This document shows positions 25,619 to 34,423 of a DNA stretch of 64,000 nt, piece after piece (positions within the stretch are counted from its first letter, which is position 1; the number at the start of each line of letters is the position of its first letter). Source of the DNA: Emcibacter sp048269205 (GTDB lineage Bacteria > Pseudomonadota > Alphaproteobacteria > Sphingomonadales > Emcibacteraceae); contig NZ_JBLXJC010000001.1 of NCBI RefSeq assembly GCF_048269205.1, positions 62,001 through 126,000 on the forward strand, given 5' to 3'. The notes under the pieces are model-generated. The model ran no database searches. It was given only the letters and a program-made list of their open reading frames with translations, and had not been told where the DNA came from. The translations under genes and the position numbers were made by a program.

Positions 25619-26668
25619 ATGCAATACAGCCAGCTTGGTACAACAGATATCAAAGTGTCCCGTGTTTGTCTCGGCACCATGACCTGGGGGCAGCAAAATA
25701 CGGAATCGGAAGCCTGGGAACAGCTGGATTATGCCTTTGGCCAGGGGGTGAACTTCATCGATACGGCGGAGCTTTATCCCGTGCCGCGGAAAGAGGAAAC
25801 CCAGGGCCGGACCGAGGAATTTATCGGCAGCTGGCTGCGCGACCGCGGCGGGCGTGACAAAGTGGTTCTGGCCACCAAGGTCATGGGCCGTTCGGATGGA
25901 TCCTGGTTTCGTCCTTTTACCGAGACTACCCGCCTGAACAGGGAGCAGATCACCTATGCGGTGGAACAAAGTCTGAAGCGCCTGGGCACAGATTATATAG
26001 ATCTGTATCAGCTGCACTGGCCGGACCGGCCTCTCAATCTTTTCGCCGATTCCAGGGGATATAAGCATATTGATTCAGAGGATGAGATTTCGCTGGATGA
26101 GACGCTCGCGGTGCTTGACGACCTGGTCAAAGAAGGCAAAATCCGCCATGTGGGACTGTCCAATGAAACCCCTTGGGGGACCATGAAGGCCCTGCATTAT
26201 GCAGAAACCAAAAATTTGCCCCGAGTCAATTCGGTGCAGAATGCCTATAACCTGCTCAACAGGCTGTATGAACAGGGCCTGGCGGAGGTCAGTATCCGGG
26301 AGAATGTTTCCTGCCTGCCCTATTCACCAATGGCGGGGGGAACATTGAGTGGCAAATATCTGGGGGGTGCGCTGCCGGACGGAAGCCGCCGCCAGCTGTT
26401 TACCGGCTTCACCGATCGCTATCAGAAAGACGCTGTGGATGATGCGGTGGCAGCCTACAAGACATTTGCCGAAGAGCAGGGGCTCAGCCTTGTTCAGCTC
26501 GCTCTGAAATTTGTCGATACCCGCTCTTTCGTTACCGCAAGTATCATCGGCGCCACGACGATGGCGCAACTCAAACAGAATATCGCGGCATTCGAGACCA
26601 GCTGGACAGAAGAACTGGAGCAGGGCGTGACCCGGATTTACGAAAAATATCCCGATCCCGCGCCTTGA
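25619..26668 (+). CDS. aldo/keto reductase, Tas-like
   Basis: 349 residues, a TIM-barrel aldo/keto reductase. The family tetrad is visible: Asp in NFIDTAELYP, Tyr (AELY), Lys in VVLATKVMG and His in LYQLHWPD. The DLYQLHWPDRP run, the RHVGLSNETPWG block and the PVPRKEETQGRTEE segment are typical of Tas. It reduces aldehydes or ketones with NADPH; the physiological substrate is unknown. I chose ATG 25619 because GGCAGGA precedes it; ATG 25604 has no clear site. It is monocistronic, with a palindromic terminator. Confidence 0.88.
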   Translation: MQYSQLGTTDIKVSRVCLGTMTWGQQNTESEAWEQLDYAFGQGVNFIDTAELYPVPRKEETQGRTEEFIGSWLRDRGGRDKVVLATKVMGRSDGSWFRPFTETTRLNREQITYAVEQSLKRLGTDYIDLYQLHWPDRPLNLFADSRGYKHIDSEDEISLDETLAVLDDLVKEGKIRHVGLSNETPWGTMKALHYAETKNLPRVNSVQNAYNLLNRLYEQGLAEVSIRENVSCLPYSPMAGGTLSGKYLGGALPDGSRRQLFTGFTDRYQKDAVDDAVAAYKTFAEEQGLSLVQLALKFVDTRSFVTASIIGATTMAQLKQNIAAFETSWTEELEQGVTRIYEKYPDPAP

Positions 26669-26700
26669 CGCGTTGTTGCGACTCCGAAACAATAAAGAAA

Positions 26701-26726
26701 GGGGGCCATATATGGCCCCCTTTTTG
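26701..26726. terminator. perfect 20-bp palindromic terminator
   Basis: GGGGGCCATA and TATGGCCCCC form a perfect palindrome followed by TTTTT on the plus strand and CTTTCTTT on the minus strand. It can end the aldo/keto reductase gene and also a small minus-strand gene at 26743-26850. Confidence 0.9.
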
Positions 26727-26742
26727 ACTATGATATTGTAAT

Positions 26743-26850
26743 TTATGGGAAGAGTTTCATGGCAGCTGCCCCTTCTTCTTCCTGTGGTACAGAATTCTCA
26801 TATGGCATGTTGATTCGTGTAATGCCGGCATTGAACCGGGCGCGTCTCAT
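26743..26850 (-). CDS. possible 35-residue protein
   Basis: A 35-codon frame from ATG 26850 to TAA at 26743. It is Arg-rich at the start (MRRARFNAG), with a NMPYENSVPQEEEG middle. Codon choice looks like the neighbouring genes, and the stop lies 17 nt before the bidirectional terminator. No Shine-Dalgarno sequence is visible. A TATATA element about 15 nt upstream could make it leaderless or nearly so. The 26727-26939 gap has no other candidate gene. There is no family match that I know. Confidence 0.35.
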   Translation of the reverse strand: MRRARFNAGITRINMPYENSVPQEEEGAAAMKLFP

Positions 26851-26939
26851 AATGTTTAATCTATATATAAAACGGAATAAATCCTTGATATGGAACGATA
26901 ACGTGACAATATTGTTCTATAAGATCTGGAGAAAACCTG

Positions 26940-27416
26940 ATGACTAGAGAAGTCGCGACATTTGCTGCCGGATGTTTCTGGGGCGTAGAGCTTGAATTTG
27001 GCAAGCTTCCCGGGGTGATTACCACCCGGGTCGGATATACCGGCGGGCATCTGGATCATCCCACCTATGAAAAGGTCTGTGAGGATACGACAGGCCATGC
27101 AGAGGCGGTGGAACTTGAGTTCGATCCGGCGCAGATCAGTTTCCAGGACCTGGTGGAAAAGTTCTGGGGCATGCATGACCCTACCACCCGTCATCGCCAG
27201 GGCCCTGATGTGGGATCACAATACCGTTCGGCCATCTTCTATCATGACGAGACCCAGAAAATCCTTGCTGAGAGCGCCCTGAAGGAAGTCGATTCGTCCG
27301 GTCGCTGGGCGAATCCTGTGGTTACTGAAATTGTCCCTGCGGCCACATTCTGGCCGGCGGAGGAATATCACCAGAAATATCTGCAAAAGCGGGGAATAGA
27401 CATATCCTGCCACTGA
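26940..27416 (+). CDS. msrA: peptide-methionine (S)-S-oxide reductase
   Basis: 158 residues, full length for a compact MsrA. The catalytic GCFWG motif is at residues 11-15, with GYTGGH, GHAEAVELEFDP and the GPDVGSQYRSAIFYH block. A Cys near the C-terminus (DISCH) can act as the resolving thiol. It repairs methionine-S-sulfoxide in proteins, complementing msrB at 21.3 kb. A GGAGAAAACCTG region precedes the ATG. It stands alone. Confidence 0.96.
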   Translation: MTREVATFAAGCFWGVELEFGKLPGVITTRVGYTGGHLDHPTYEKVCEDTTGHAEAVELEFDPAQISFQDLVEKFWGMHDPTTRHRQGPDVGSQYRSAIFYHDETQKILAESALKEVDSSGRWANPVVTEIVPAATFWPAEEYHQKYLQKRGIDISCH

Positions 27417-27588
27417 GTGGATCTGCCGCAGCTGTGATTTCTGCGGGTAATGGGGGCGGCCGGGGGCCGAAACAGAATTTAATTGCATTAGTCGGTTGAG
27501 TTTTTGTTAGAGACCTCTAAATTTATCCGCACCTCTTTGTTGATGATCCCGGCTGGAATCGGCCGGTTTTGAAAGTTGGTGTTGAAAT

Positions 27589-29283
27589 ATGGGGTTCCAG
27601 ACAGGCAGTACAGCAAAGTCAGCCGAGCAGCGTGACCGGAGTAAACAGATTCTGTTTCAGGTGCTGTTTGGCCTCTTTGTCATCCTGTTTATCCTCGCCT
27701 TTCTCCTGTTAACCAGTTATATGCAGGAACAGAATGCGCGAAAGGAACTGCGTCAGGAAATCAGCGGACAACTGGCCGACAAGGCATTCTTCCTTGAACA
27801 TCAACTGAACCGAGACCTCTATATGCTGGGTAGTCTGGTCTCGTTTGTTTCCGTTTATCCCGATTTTGAAAGCACGGCGCTTGACCGGTTTACCCGTCAG
27901 ATTTTCAGACAGAAGTCTCATATCAGAAGTATCGGTATTTCGAAGGGGCTTGAAATCAAATATGTTTATCCGCAGCAGGACAACCAGACGGTTATAGGAT
28001 TGAGTTATAACGATCTGCCGGGTCAGCTGGCTTCGGTCATAAAGGCCCGGGATACGGGCAGTATTGTGCTGGACGGCCCGAGAATGTCCTATCAGGGTAA
28101 TATTGTTCTGTTTGTCAGAGGTCCCGTATACAGTGCGCAAAGCAGCGACGGTCAATTGGGGGACGGGTCGGATTTCAAAGGCGTTGTTTCCCTGTTGATT
28201 GACGTGGGAAAGCTCTTTGCCGGATCAACGGACCTGTCATCCGGTCATAAATTTCCGGATTTCGACTATGCGGTCAGGGCGCCGGACGGGACAGGCAGCG
28301 GCTTTTTCACGGTATATGGCGATGAAAAAATTTTCAACCGCACGGACCTCAGGTATGAGATGAACGTGCCGGGGGGGGTATGGGAACTCGCGGCGAAGGT
28401 ACCCGAGCCGGTGATTTCGACCCGGCCCGGATACTGGATTGTTTGGGTCGGGGGACTGTTTCTGATCATTATTGTTGTGGTTTTCACCATAACCAGAATC
28501 CGGCAGATTGAAAACAGGTTTGAAATCCAGGAAAATTTGAGAAAGGCTTTGCTGCAGGCAGAGCAGGCCAGCCGCGCCAAGTCGGAGTTTCTGGCTAATA
28601 TGTCCCATGAACTCCGGACGCCGCTCAATGCCATTATCGGATTTTCAGATATTCTCAAACAGAGCAGCAAGCTCGAGATCAGTCGGGAAAAGTTTGAGGA
28701 ATACGCCCGGGACATCAATGAAAGCGGAAGCCATTTGCTGGAAATCATCAATGATATTCTCGACCTTTCGAAGGTGGAGGCCGGAAAGTTTGCGATTCAT
28801 GAAGAAGTTGTCTGGGTGGAGGAAGTTGCTGAACGTTGTATTCGGCTTTTGGCGGAAAATACGGAAGCCAAGAAAATTCAGATTTCGAGCCAATTCCAGG
28901 AAGGGTTTCCGGGCCTCAGAGCGGATGATCGCCTGATGAAGCAGATTCTGATCAATCTGCTGACAAATTCCATCAAGTTCACACCCGAAAAGGGCCGTAT
29001 TGATATTATTGGAACGTTCCAGGACGACGACGGGGTAATGCTGACAGTGGCGGACACCGGGATCGGTATGTCCGAACATGACATTGCCCGGGCGCTTGAG
29101 CCATTCGGACAGGTGGAATCCTACCTGACCCGACATCATCAGGGTACCGGTCTCGGCCTGCCGTTGGTACGGGCGTTTGTCGAGCTTCAGGGCGGGGTTA
29201 TGTCGATTGACAGCACACCCGGTCAGGGAACCAGCGTACGTATGATATTCCCCCAGGACAGGGTTGTGTCGGATGCGGAATAA
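27589..29283 (+). CDS. membrane sensor histidine kinase with extracytoplasmic sensor domain
   Basis: A 564-residue protein. TM1 is about residues 24-46 and TM2 about residues 281-303. Between them lies a periplasmic domain of about 230 residues with CHASE-like character. A short coiled linker leads to HisKA, with the phospho-acceptor His in SHELRTPLNAI near residue 340. The ATPase domain has its N box (NLLTNSIKFTP), G1 (DTGIGMS) and G2 (GTGLGLPL). No receiver domain is fused and no response regulator gene is adjacent. The ligand is unknown. It is convergent with another kinase gene 3 nt away. Confidence 0.9.
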   Translation: MGFQTGSTAKSAEQRDRSKQILFQVLFGLFVILFILAFLLLTSYMQEQNARKELRQEISGQLADKAFFLEHQLNRDLYMLGSLVSFVSVYPDFESTALDRFTRQIFRQKSHIRSIGISKGLEIKYVYPQQDNQTVIGLSYNDLPGQLASVIKARDTGSIVLDGPRMSYQGNIVLFVRGPVYSAQSSDGQLGDGSDFKGVVSLLIDVGKLFAGSTDLSSGHKFPDFDYAVRAPDGTGSGFFTVYGDEKIFNRTDLRYEMNVPGGVWELAAKVPEPVISTRPGYWIVWVGGLFLIIIVVVFTITRIRQIENRFEIQENLRKALLQAEQASRAKSEFLANMSHELRTPLNAIIGFSDILKQSSKLEISREKFEEYARDINESGSHLLEIINDILDLSKVEAGKFAIHEEVVWVEEVAERCIRLLAENTEAKKIQISSQFQEGFPGLRADDRLMKQILINLLTNSIKFTPEKGRIDIIGTFQDDDGVMLTVADTGIGMSEHDIARALEPFGQVESYLTRHHQGTGLGLPLVRAFVELQGGVMSIDSTPGQGTSVRMIFPQDRVVSDAE

Positions 29284-29286
29284 ATA

Positions 29287-30381
29287 TTAATCGAGTCGGG
29301 GAATACGCACGATGGCCGTGGTGCCGATGTGTTTTTCCGATCTCAGTTCAATGGTGCCTTCCAGAAGACAGGTGAATCTGCTGACCAGGGTAAGTCCCAG
29401 ACCAGTTCCCTCTTTGGTCCGGCTATAGCTGTTGTCGACCTGCATGAAGGGTTCCATTACCTTTTTCAGTTCATCCGGTGTCATGCCCAGGCCGTTGTCC
29501 TTGACGGTAATTTCCAGCATATCATCGAGTATTTCCGCCCTGGCGCCGACCCGCCCCCCGGGCAGATTATATTTGATGGCGTTGTTCAGCAGATTGATGA
29601 TAATCTGCCTGAGAATTCTCATATCAGTGCGAAACTCGATATTCTCGCTGCCAATATCCAGTTCAATATCTTCTTTTTCGGCTATGCTCCTGACGAAATC
29701 ATGGCATTCCTCCATCATGCAACTCACATGGAAGTCGCCAACGGATAGCTCGATTTTGCCGGCTTCCACCTTGGCCAGGTCAAGAATATCGTTGATCAGG
29801 TCCAGCAGGTGCAGCCCGCTTGTGCGAATGGCCTGGATATAATTCTGCTGACGGCCCTCATCAACCGGGATATCGTGCAGGAGCATGAATTCGGCATAGC
29901 CGATGACGGCATTGAGCGGTGTCCTGAGCTCATGGGACATGGTGGAGAGGAATTCCGACTTGGCCTGGTTCGCCTCTTCTGCTTTGACAGCAAGCTTCTC
30001 TGAATGGTGATACAAATTGAGCAGTTCCTCTTCCACGCTTTTCCGTCTCTCGATTTCCAGTGCGATTTCATTCACGGCTGGCAGCCAGACATAGAGCCCG
30101 CAGGTAATGGCAATGATACCCGGCGCATACAGAAAATAGGGGAGCGCAGGGTCGGCGTGCCAGGGGGTGCCGGTGAGAAAGATGAACAGCTGCTGTCCGG
30201 GCGGAATCTTTTCCAGATACAGAACCAGGGCTGTCAGCGCATTCATTATGGTGCCGGCAATAAAGAAAAGATATCCCTTGCTCAGATCTCCGAGGGGCGA
30301 ACGGCGAAGCAGGATGGCAACCGGAACTGATGCGACGGTTAGAAGAAGAACAAGATAGGGGTGCCAGAACTGCTGTAGCAA
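29287..30381 (-). CDS. membrane sensor histidine kinase, short sensor
   Basis: A 364-residue protein. Three hydrophobic segments (about residues 7-26, 36-58 and 80-100) and almost no periplasmic domain suggest sensing within the membrane or by a partner. A coiled linker leads to HisKA (SHELRTPLNAV, His near residue 149) and a HATPase_c with NLLNNAIKYNLPGG, DNGLGMT and GTGLGLTL. The kinase core resembles that of the convergent kinase at 27.6 kb. No response regulator is nearby, so the partner is unknown. Confidence 0.88.
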   Translation of the reverse strand: MLQQFWHPYLVLLLTVASVPVAILLRRSPLGDLSKGYLFFIAGTIMNALTALVLYLEKIPPGQQLFIFLTGTPWHADPALPYFLYAPGIIAITCGLYVWLPAVNEIALEIERRKSVEEELLNLYHHSEKLAVKAEEANQAKSEFLSTMSHELRTPLNAVIGYAEFMLLHDIPVDEGRQQNYIQAIRTSGLHLLDLINDILDLAKVEAGKIELSVGDFHVSCMMEECHDFVRSIAEKEDIELDIGSENIEFRTDMRILRQIIINLLNNAIKYNLPGGRVGARAEILDDMLEITVKDNGLGMTPDELKKVMEPFMQVDNSYSRTKEGTGLGLTLVSRFTCLLEGTIELRSEKHIGTTAIVRIPRLD

Positions 30382-30497
30382 AAATATACCTCGAATATGA
30401 CATCGAACCGGCCTGTCGTATGCCTAAGGTATAATTATAAAGTGCTAATGTAATGTTAAGTGGAAATAATCCGATGATTTTCCTGAAGGTGCTGGAA

Positions 30498-30574
30498 TGG
30501 TCGGAGAGAGAGGATTCGAACCTCCGGCCCCTACGTCCCGAACGTAGTGCTCTACCAGGCTGAGCTACTCTCCG
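30498..30574 (-). tRNA. tRNA-Pro (anticodon CGG)
   Basis: A 77-nt cloverleaf on the minus strand. The acceptor arm is CGGAGAG with CTCTCCG, followed by discriminator A and an encoded CCA. The anticodon stem CTACG/CGTAG encloses the loop TTCGGGA (anticodon CGG, reads CCG). The T arm has GGTTCGAATCC. It lies 38 nt past the tdh stop on the same strand, so it may be carried on the kbl-tdh transcript. Confidence 0.96.
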
Positions 30575-30611
30575 ACTGCGGCATCTGATTTATACGTTAA
30601 ACTCCTGCCGG

Positions 30612-31655
30612 TCAAGAGGAAGGATCAATTTTCTGCCAGTCCAGAATAACCTTTCCGGACTGACCCGATCTCATCATGTCAAAACCTGTCTGGAAGTCTT
30701 CCACGGGGAAGTGATGCGTGACGATCGGGCCGAGATCAAGACCGCTTTCCAGCATGGCGATCATCTTGTACCAGGTCTCGAACATTTTGCGGCCATAGAT
30801 GCCATGAATTTCGAGTCCCTTGAAAATAACATGGTTCCAGTCGATGCCGGTTTCTGCCGGTAACAGGCCAAGAAGGGCAACTTTACCGCCATGATTCAGG
30901 GTTTCAAGCATGTTATTGAAAGCCTGGGGAACACCAGACATTTCCAGTCCCACATCAAAGCCTTCATGCATATGAAGTGCGGCCATAACCTGTTTCAGGT
31001 CCTGACGGGAGACATTGACCGTCCGGGTTGCGCCCATTTTTTTGGCCAGATCAAGTCGAAAATCGTTAACATCGGTGATCACCACATTTCGGGCGCCCAC
31101 ATGACGGGCAATGGCCACGGCCATGATTCCAATCGGCCCGGCGCCGGTGATCAGCACATCTTCGCCAACCAGGTCGAAACTGAGCGCCGTGTGGGTGGCA
31201 TTGCCGAGAGGGTCGAGAATGGCGCCCATCTCATCGCTGATTTCATCCGGCAAGGGACATATATTGATCGCCGGGACGGAGATATACTCGGCGAAGGCAC
31301 CCGGCCGGTTGACCCCGATGCCCAGCGTATTGCGGCACAGGTGCCTTTTGCCGGCCCGGCAATTGCGGCAATGACCACAGGTCACATGACCTTCGGCGGA
31401 TACCCTCTGGCCGATGGACAGTCCCTGGACTTCCGAACCCAGTTCCACAATCTCGCCGGCGAATTCATGGCCCACCTGCATGCCGAGCGGAATGGTTTTC
31501 TGTGCCCATTCGTCCCAGTTGTAAATATGGATGTCTGTGCCGCAGATGGCCGTTTTCCGGACCCGGACCAGAACATCATTGTGACCGATCTCCGGTTCCG
31601 GAATGTCCTGCATCCAGATACCTTCTTCCGCGTTGCTTTTGACCAGGGCTTTCAT
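30612..31655 (-). CDS. tdh: L-threonine 3-dehydrogenase
   Basis: 347 residues, the usual length. It is a zinc medium-chain dehydrogenase with the catalytic zinc site CGTDIHIYNWDEW and GHEFAGEIVELG, structural zinc cysteines in CGHCRNCRAGKRHLC, and a Rossmann domain with GAGPIGIMAVAIA. It oxidises L-threonine to 2-amino-3-oxobutyrate with NAD, the first step of threonine breakdown to glycine and acetyl-CoA. It follows kbl after 12 nt with a strong GAGGAG site, so both steps are made together. Confidence 0.97.
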   Translation of the reverse strand: MKALVKSNAEEGIWMQDIPEPEIGHNDVLVRVRKTAICGTDIHIYNWDEWAQKTIPLGMQVGHEFAGEIVELGSEVQGLSIGQRVSAEGHVTCGHCRNCRAGKRHLCRNTLGIGVNRPGAFAEYISVPAINICPLPDEISDEMGAILDPLGNATHTALSFDLVGEDVLITGAGPIGIMAVAIARHVGARNVVITDVNDFRLDLAKKMGATRTVNVSRQDLKQVMAALHMHEGFDVGLEMSGVPQAFNNMLETLNHGGKVALLGLLPAETGIDWNHVIFKGLEIHGIYGRKMFETWYKMIAMLESGLDLGPIVTHHFPVEDFQTGFDMMRSGQSGKVILDWQKIDPSS

Positions 31656-31667
31656 GGTCGTACTCCT

Positions 31668-32861
31668 CTATAAAACACCAAGTTCCCGGCCGATACGGCT
31701 GAAGGCATCTACGGCGCGGTCTATTTGTTCTGTGCTGTGGGCGGCGGAAATCTGTGTACGGATCCGGGCTTTCCCCTCCGGCACGACCGGATAGGAAAAA
31801 CCGATGACAAAAATGCCTTCTTCCAGCAGCCGATCGGCCATTTCGCCGGCAAGGCGTGCATCGCCCAGCATGACAGGCACGATGGGATGATTGGCGCCGG
31901 CGAGGGTAAAGCCTGCTTTTTCCATCTTTTCCCGGAAATAGGCGGCATTTGTGTGCACCTTCTCACGCAGGTCGGCGCTTTCCTCCAGAAGGTCTATGAC
32001 CGTGCAGCTTGTTGCGGCGATGACCGGGGCCAGGGTGTTGGAGAACAGATAAGGCCGTGATCTTTGACGCAGCCAGTCAACAATAACCGCATTGGCGGCG
32101 GTATATCCGCCGGAGGCGCCGCCCATGGCCTTCCCCAGGGTGCCGGTCAGGATATCGACCCTGTCGGACAGACCCCAGTATTCCGGTGTGCCGGCGCCGC
32201 TCTTCCCCATGAAGCCCACGGCATGACTGTCGTCGACCATGACCATGGCGTCATATTTTTCCGCCAGGTCGCAGATTGCGGGCAGGTTGGCCAGGATACC
32301 GTCCATGGAAAAGACACCGTCCGTGGCAATCAGGCGGAAGCGGCGGTCCTGTGCTTTTTTAAGGCAATCTTCCAGAGCCTGCATATCGTTGTTGGCATAG
32401 CGGAACCGTTTCGCCTTGCACAGCCGGATACCGTCGATGATGCTGGCATGGTTGAGCGCGTCGGAAATAATGGCGTCCTCTTCGCCAAGAAGAGTCTCGA
32501 ACAGGCCTGCATTGGCATCGAAACAACTCGGGTACAGGATGACATCTTCGGTGCCGAGGAATTTCGACAGCTTGCCTTCCAGTTCCTTATGCACATCCTG
32601 GGTGCCGCAGATGAAGCGGACCGAGGACATGCCGTATCCGTATTTGTCCAGGGCCGCTTTGGCGGCCTCGACAAGACGGTGATCATTGGAGAGGCCAAGA
32701 TAGTTATTGGCACAGAAATTGATTAAATCCAATTCCCCTTTCCGGGCCACATGCACAATCGACTGCTGCGGGCTGGTAATGATACGTTCGGCCTTGTAAA
32801 GACCGGTGTCCTTGAGGGCGGCAATTTCGGCGGAAAGATGATCGATATAGTTTTGGGACAT
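31668..32861 (-). CDS. kbl: glycine C-acetyltransferase (2-amino-3-ketobutyrate CoA ligase)
   Basis: 397 residues, full length. It is an alpha-oxoamine synthase of fold type I, with the NYLGLSNDHRL substrate segment, the DDSHAVGFMGKSGAG motif and the PLP-binding Lys in TGTLGKAMGG near residue 247. It cleaves 2-amino-3-oxobutyrate with CoA to glycine and acetyl-CoA. It is the first enzyme gene of the kbl-tdh operon. An AT-only palindrome lies 60-95 nt upstream, with an XRE-cupin regulator gene beyond it. Confidence 0.97.
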   Translation of the reverse strand: MSQNYIDHLSAEIAALKDTGLYKAERIITSPQQSIVHVARKGELDLINFCANNYLGLSNDHRLVEAAKAALDKYGYGMSSVRFICGTQDVHKELEGKLSKFLGTEDVILYPSCFDANAGLFETLLGEEDAIISDALNHASIIDGIRLCKAKRFRYANNDMQALEDCLKKAQDRRFRLIATDGVFSMDGILANLPAICDLAEKYDAMVMVDDSHAVGFMGKSGAGTPEYWGLSDRVDILTGTLGKAMGGASGGYTAANAVIVDWLRQRSRPYLFSNTLAPVIAATSCTVIDLLEESADLREKVHTNAAYFREKMEKAGFTLAGANHPIVPVMLGDARLAGEMADRLLEEGIFVIGFSYPVVPEGKARIRTQISAAHSTEQIDRAVDAFSRIGRELGVL

Positions 32862-32923
32862 GGCAACAGCACCCTGGACGGTTGAATTTGAAAGCTGTAA
32901 TTATACCATAATAGCGGAAAATA

Positions 32924-32954
32924 CAATATATTAAAAATATAATATAATATATTG
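32924..32954. promoter_or_regulatory. AT-only inverted repeat upstream of kbl-tdh
   Basis: CAATATATTA (32924-32933) and TAATATATTG (32945-32954) are perfect 10-bp arms with an 11-nt spacer. The repeat lies between the XRE-cupin regulator and kbl, where the kbl promoter should be. It is a candidate operator for that regulator; pure AT composition argues against a terminator. Confidence 0.45.
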
Positions 32955-32968
32955 GATTAATCGAGATG

Positions 32969-33541
32969 TCAGCCGGCAAGTACCACCAGCATGGCCCGGG
33001 CTTTTCCTGTGCCGGTATTTTCAATGGCATGGGGAATATCCGCTTCATAGCGGGCTGTGTCGCCGGCCTCGATCTCCTGGTGATGGAGGCCGTTGCTGAC
33101 CCGGAGGGAGCCTTCAAGGACCGTGATATGTTCCCGGGTCCCTGCCGAATGGGGCTCCGACTCGAGTATACCGCCCGGTTCCAGCCGCATATCATACCAT
33201 TCCGTATGCGAAACAAGATCAATGGGGCCCAGAATTCTGAGGCTGCATTTGCCGTCCGCACTCTGGATTTCCGGGCACTGGTGGCTTTTCAGCACGGCAA
33301 TTTCGTGCCGGGTGCCCTGGTCCTGACCCGCACTATCGAGAAGGTCGGCAAGGGCGATGTCCAGCGGCGCAGTCAGGCTCCACAAGGTGGCGACGGTCGG
33401 ATTGGTCCGGCCCCGTTCGATCTGGGACAGCATGGATTTTGAAACGCCGGACGCTTTGGCAAGCTGTTCCAGCGTCATTTTGCGGGCGGCGCGCAATTCC
33501 TTGATCTTGCGGCCGACATCTGGTGGCGAATGTCTGGACAT
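32969..33541 (-). CDS. XRE-family transcriptional regulator with C-terminal cupin
   Basis: 190 residues. The N-terminal HTH_3 domain (about residues 10-64) reads LRAARKMTLEQLAKASGVSK and SQIERGRTNPTV. A cupin_2 barrel (about residues 105-185) has HSAGTREHITVLEG and ends in AENTGTGKARAM-like strands. Such proteins sense a small molecule in the cupin and control amino acid or polyamine metabolism. The position directly upstream of kbl-tdh in the same orientation suggests threonine/glycine control. I chose ATG 33541 because CAGGAG lies 6 nt before it; the longer frame to 33577 has no site. Confidence 0.88.
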   Translation of the reverse strand: MSRHSPPDVGRKIKELRAARKMTLEQLAKASGVSKSMLSQIERGRTNPTVATLWSLTAPLDIALADLLDSAGQDQGTRHEIAVLKSHQCPEIQSADGKCSLRILGPIDLVSHTEWYDMRLEPGGILESEPHSAGTREHITVLEGSLRVSNGLHHQEIEAGDTARYEADIPHAIENTGTGKARAMLVVLAG

Positions 33542-33622
33542 GGGGTGCTCCTGAATTGTTTCCACTATATTGAACAATGGAATGGCTGGGAAGAGGAATC
33601 TGTCCCTTTGTCGATGGCTGGA

Positions 33623-34339
33623 TTATTTGTGGTGCATGAGCTCTTCGCTACGCTGGACAATTTCCCGGGTCATCTGCTGCATGAAGCTGATCTTGTCCAG
33701 TCCGCGAGGCAACGGCGGGTGGAACTCGGCGACTATTGTGCCGGGGATTTTTCTGAAATTCCGCTTCATCCAGTGCTGACCCGAATTGCTGGCCAGGGTA
33801 ATCACCGGAATGTCCCGTCCTTCCTGAATATGAAAGGCGCCGCTCTTCAGCCTCCGGCGTTCGCCGATCAGGGTGCGGGTGCCCTCCGGATAGACCAGCA
33901 GCGGCAGTTTCCCGTCATGGATAATTTTCGCCACTTGTGGCGTGACCTTGTGGGCCGTGCCGGACTGGCGATCAATGGAAATGACCCCCAGTTTTTTCAG
34001 AACATGACCCAGGCCCGGCACCATGAACAGTTCTTTTTTGCCAAGGGCTGTCAGGGTTGGCGCCTGGCTGAAGGCAATGAAGGCATCAATATTGCTCATA
34101 TGTTTGGCGCACAGGATGAATCCCTTGTCTTTGGGGATATTTTCCTGGCCCCGGATTTCGATTTTGATATTCACCAGATGCTCCAGCATCCAGAACACGA
34201 CACCGCCCCACCACAGGATCACCCGACGTATGGGACGGTCGGTCCGGCACAGCATCAAGGGCACGAGAATGAAAAGAATTAGCAGGGGGGTTCCCACCCA
34301 GAAGAAGGTGTTGAAGAGGATCGAACGTAAATACAGCAT
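33623..34339 (-). CDS. plsC: 1-acyl-sn-glycerol-3-phosphate acyltransferase
   Basis: 238 residues. It has an N-terminal membrane segment (about residues 8-28), then the acyltransferase domain with the catalytic H-x4-D in CAKHMSNIDAF near residue 79 and the glycerol-phosphate motif VYPEGTRTL near residue 152. It transfers an acyl chain to lysophosphatidate in the inner membrane during phospholipid synthesis. Paralogues are common, so it may not be the only or main PlsC. It stands alone between the regulator and the MATE exporter. Confidence 0.9.
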   Translation of the reverse strand: MLYLRSILFNTFFWVGTPLLILFILVPLMLCRTDRPIRRVILWWGGVVFWMLEHLVNIKIEIRGQENIPKDKGFILCAKHMSNIDAFIAFSQAPTLTALGKKELFMVPGLGHVLKKLGVISIDRQSGTAHKVTPQVAKIIHDGKLPLLVYPEGTRTLIGERRRLKSGAFHIQEGRDIPVITLASNSGQHWMKRNFRKIPGTIVAEFHPPLPRGLDKISFMQQMTREIVQRSEELMHHK

Positions 34340-34423
34340 TTCCCGGACACGCCACTTTAATATTGTTGCCGCAGTGTAGTCTTTTTTTCTGCCGAATGCA
34401 AAAAACGCCGTTTCCGGCTCCTG

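Noticed and set aside
26795..26815. TGGCATG followed by TTGATTCG, resembling a sigma-54 promoter
   Set aside because: The -12 element lacks GC at the required spacing (10 nt after GG), so it cannot be a sigma-54 site.
26759..26947. 62-codon plus-strand frame overlapping the msrA start
   Set aside because: No ribosome binding site, composition unlike a protein, overlaps msrA, and opposes a better minus-strand candidate.
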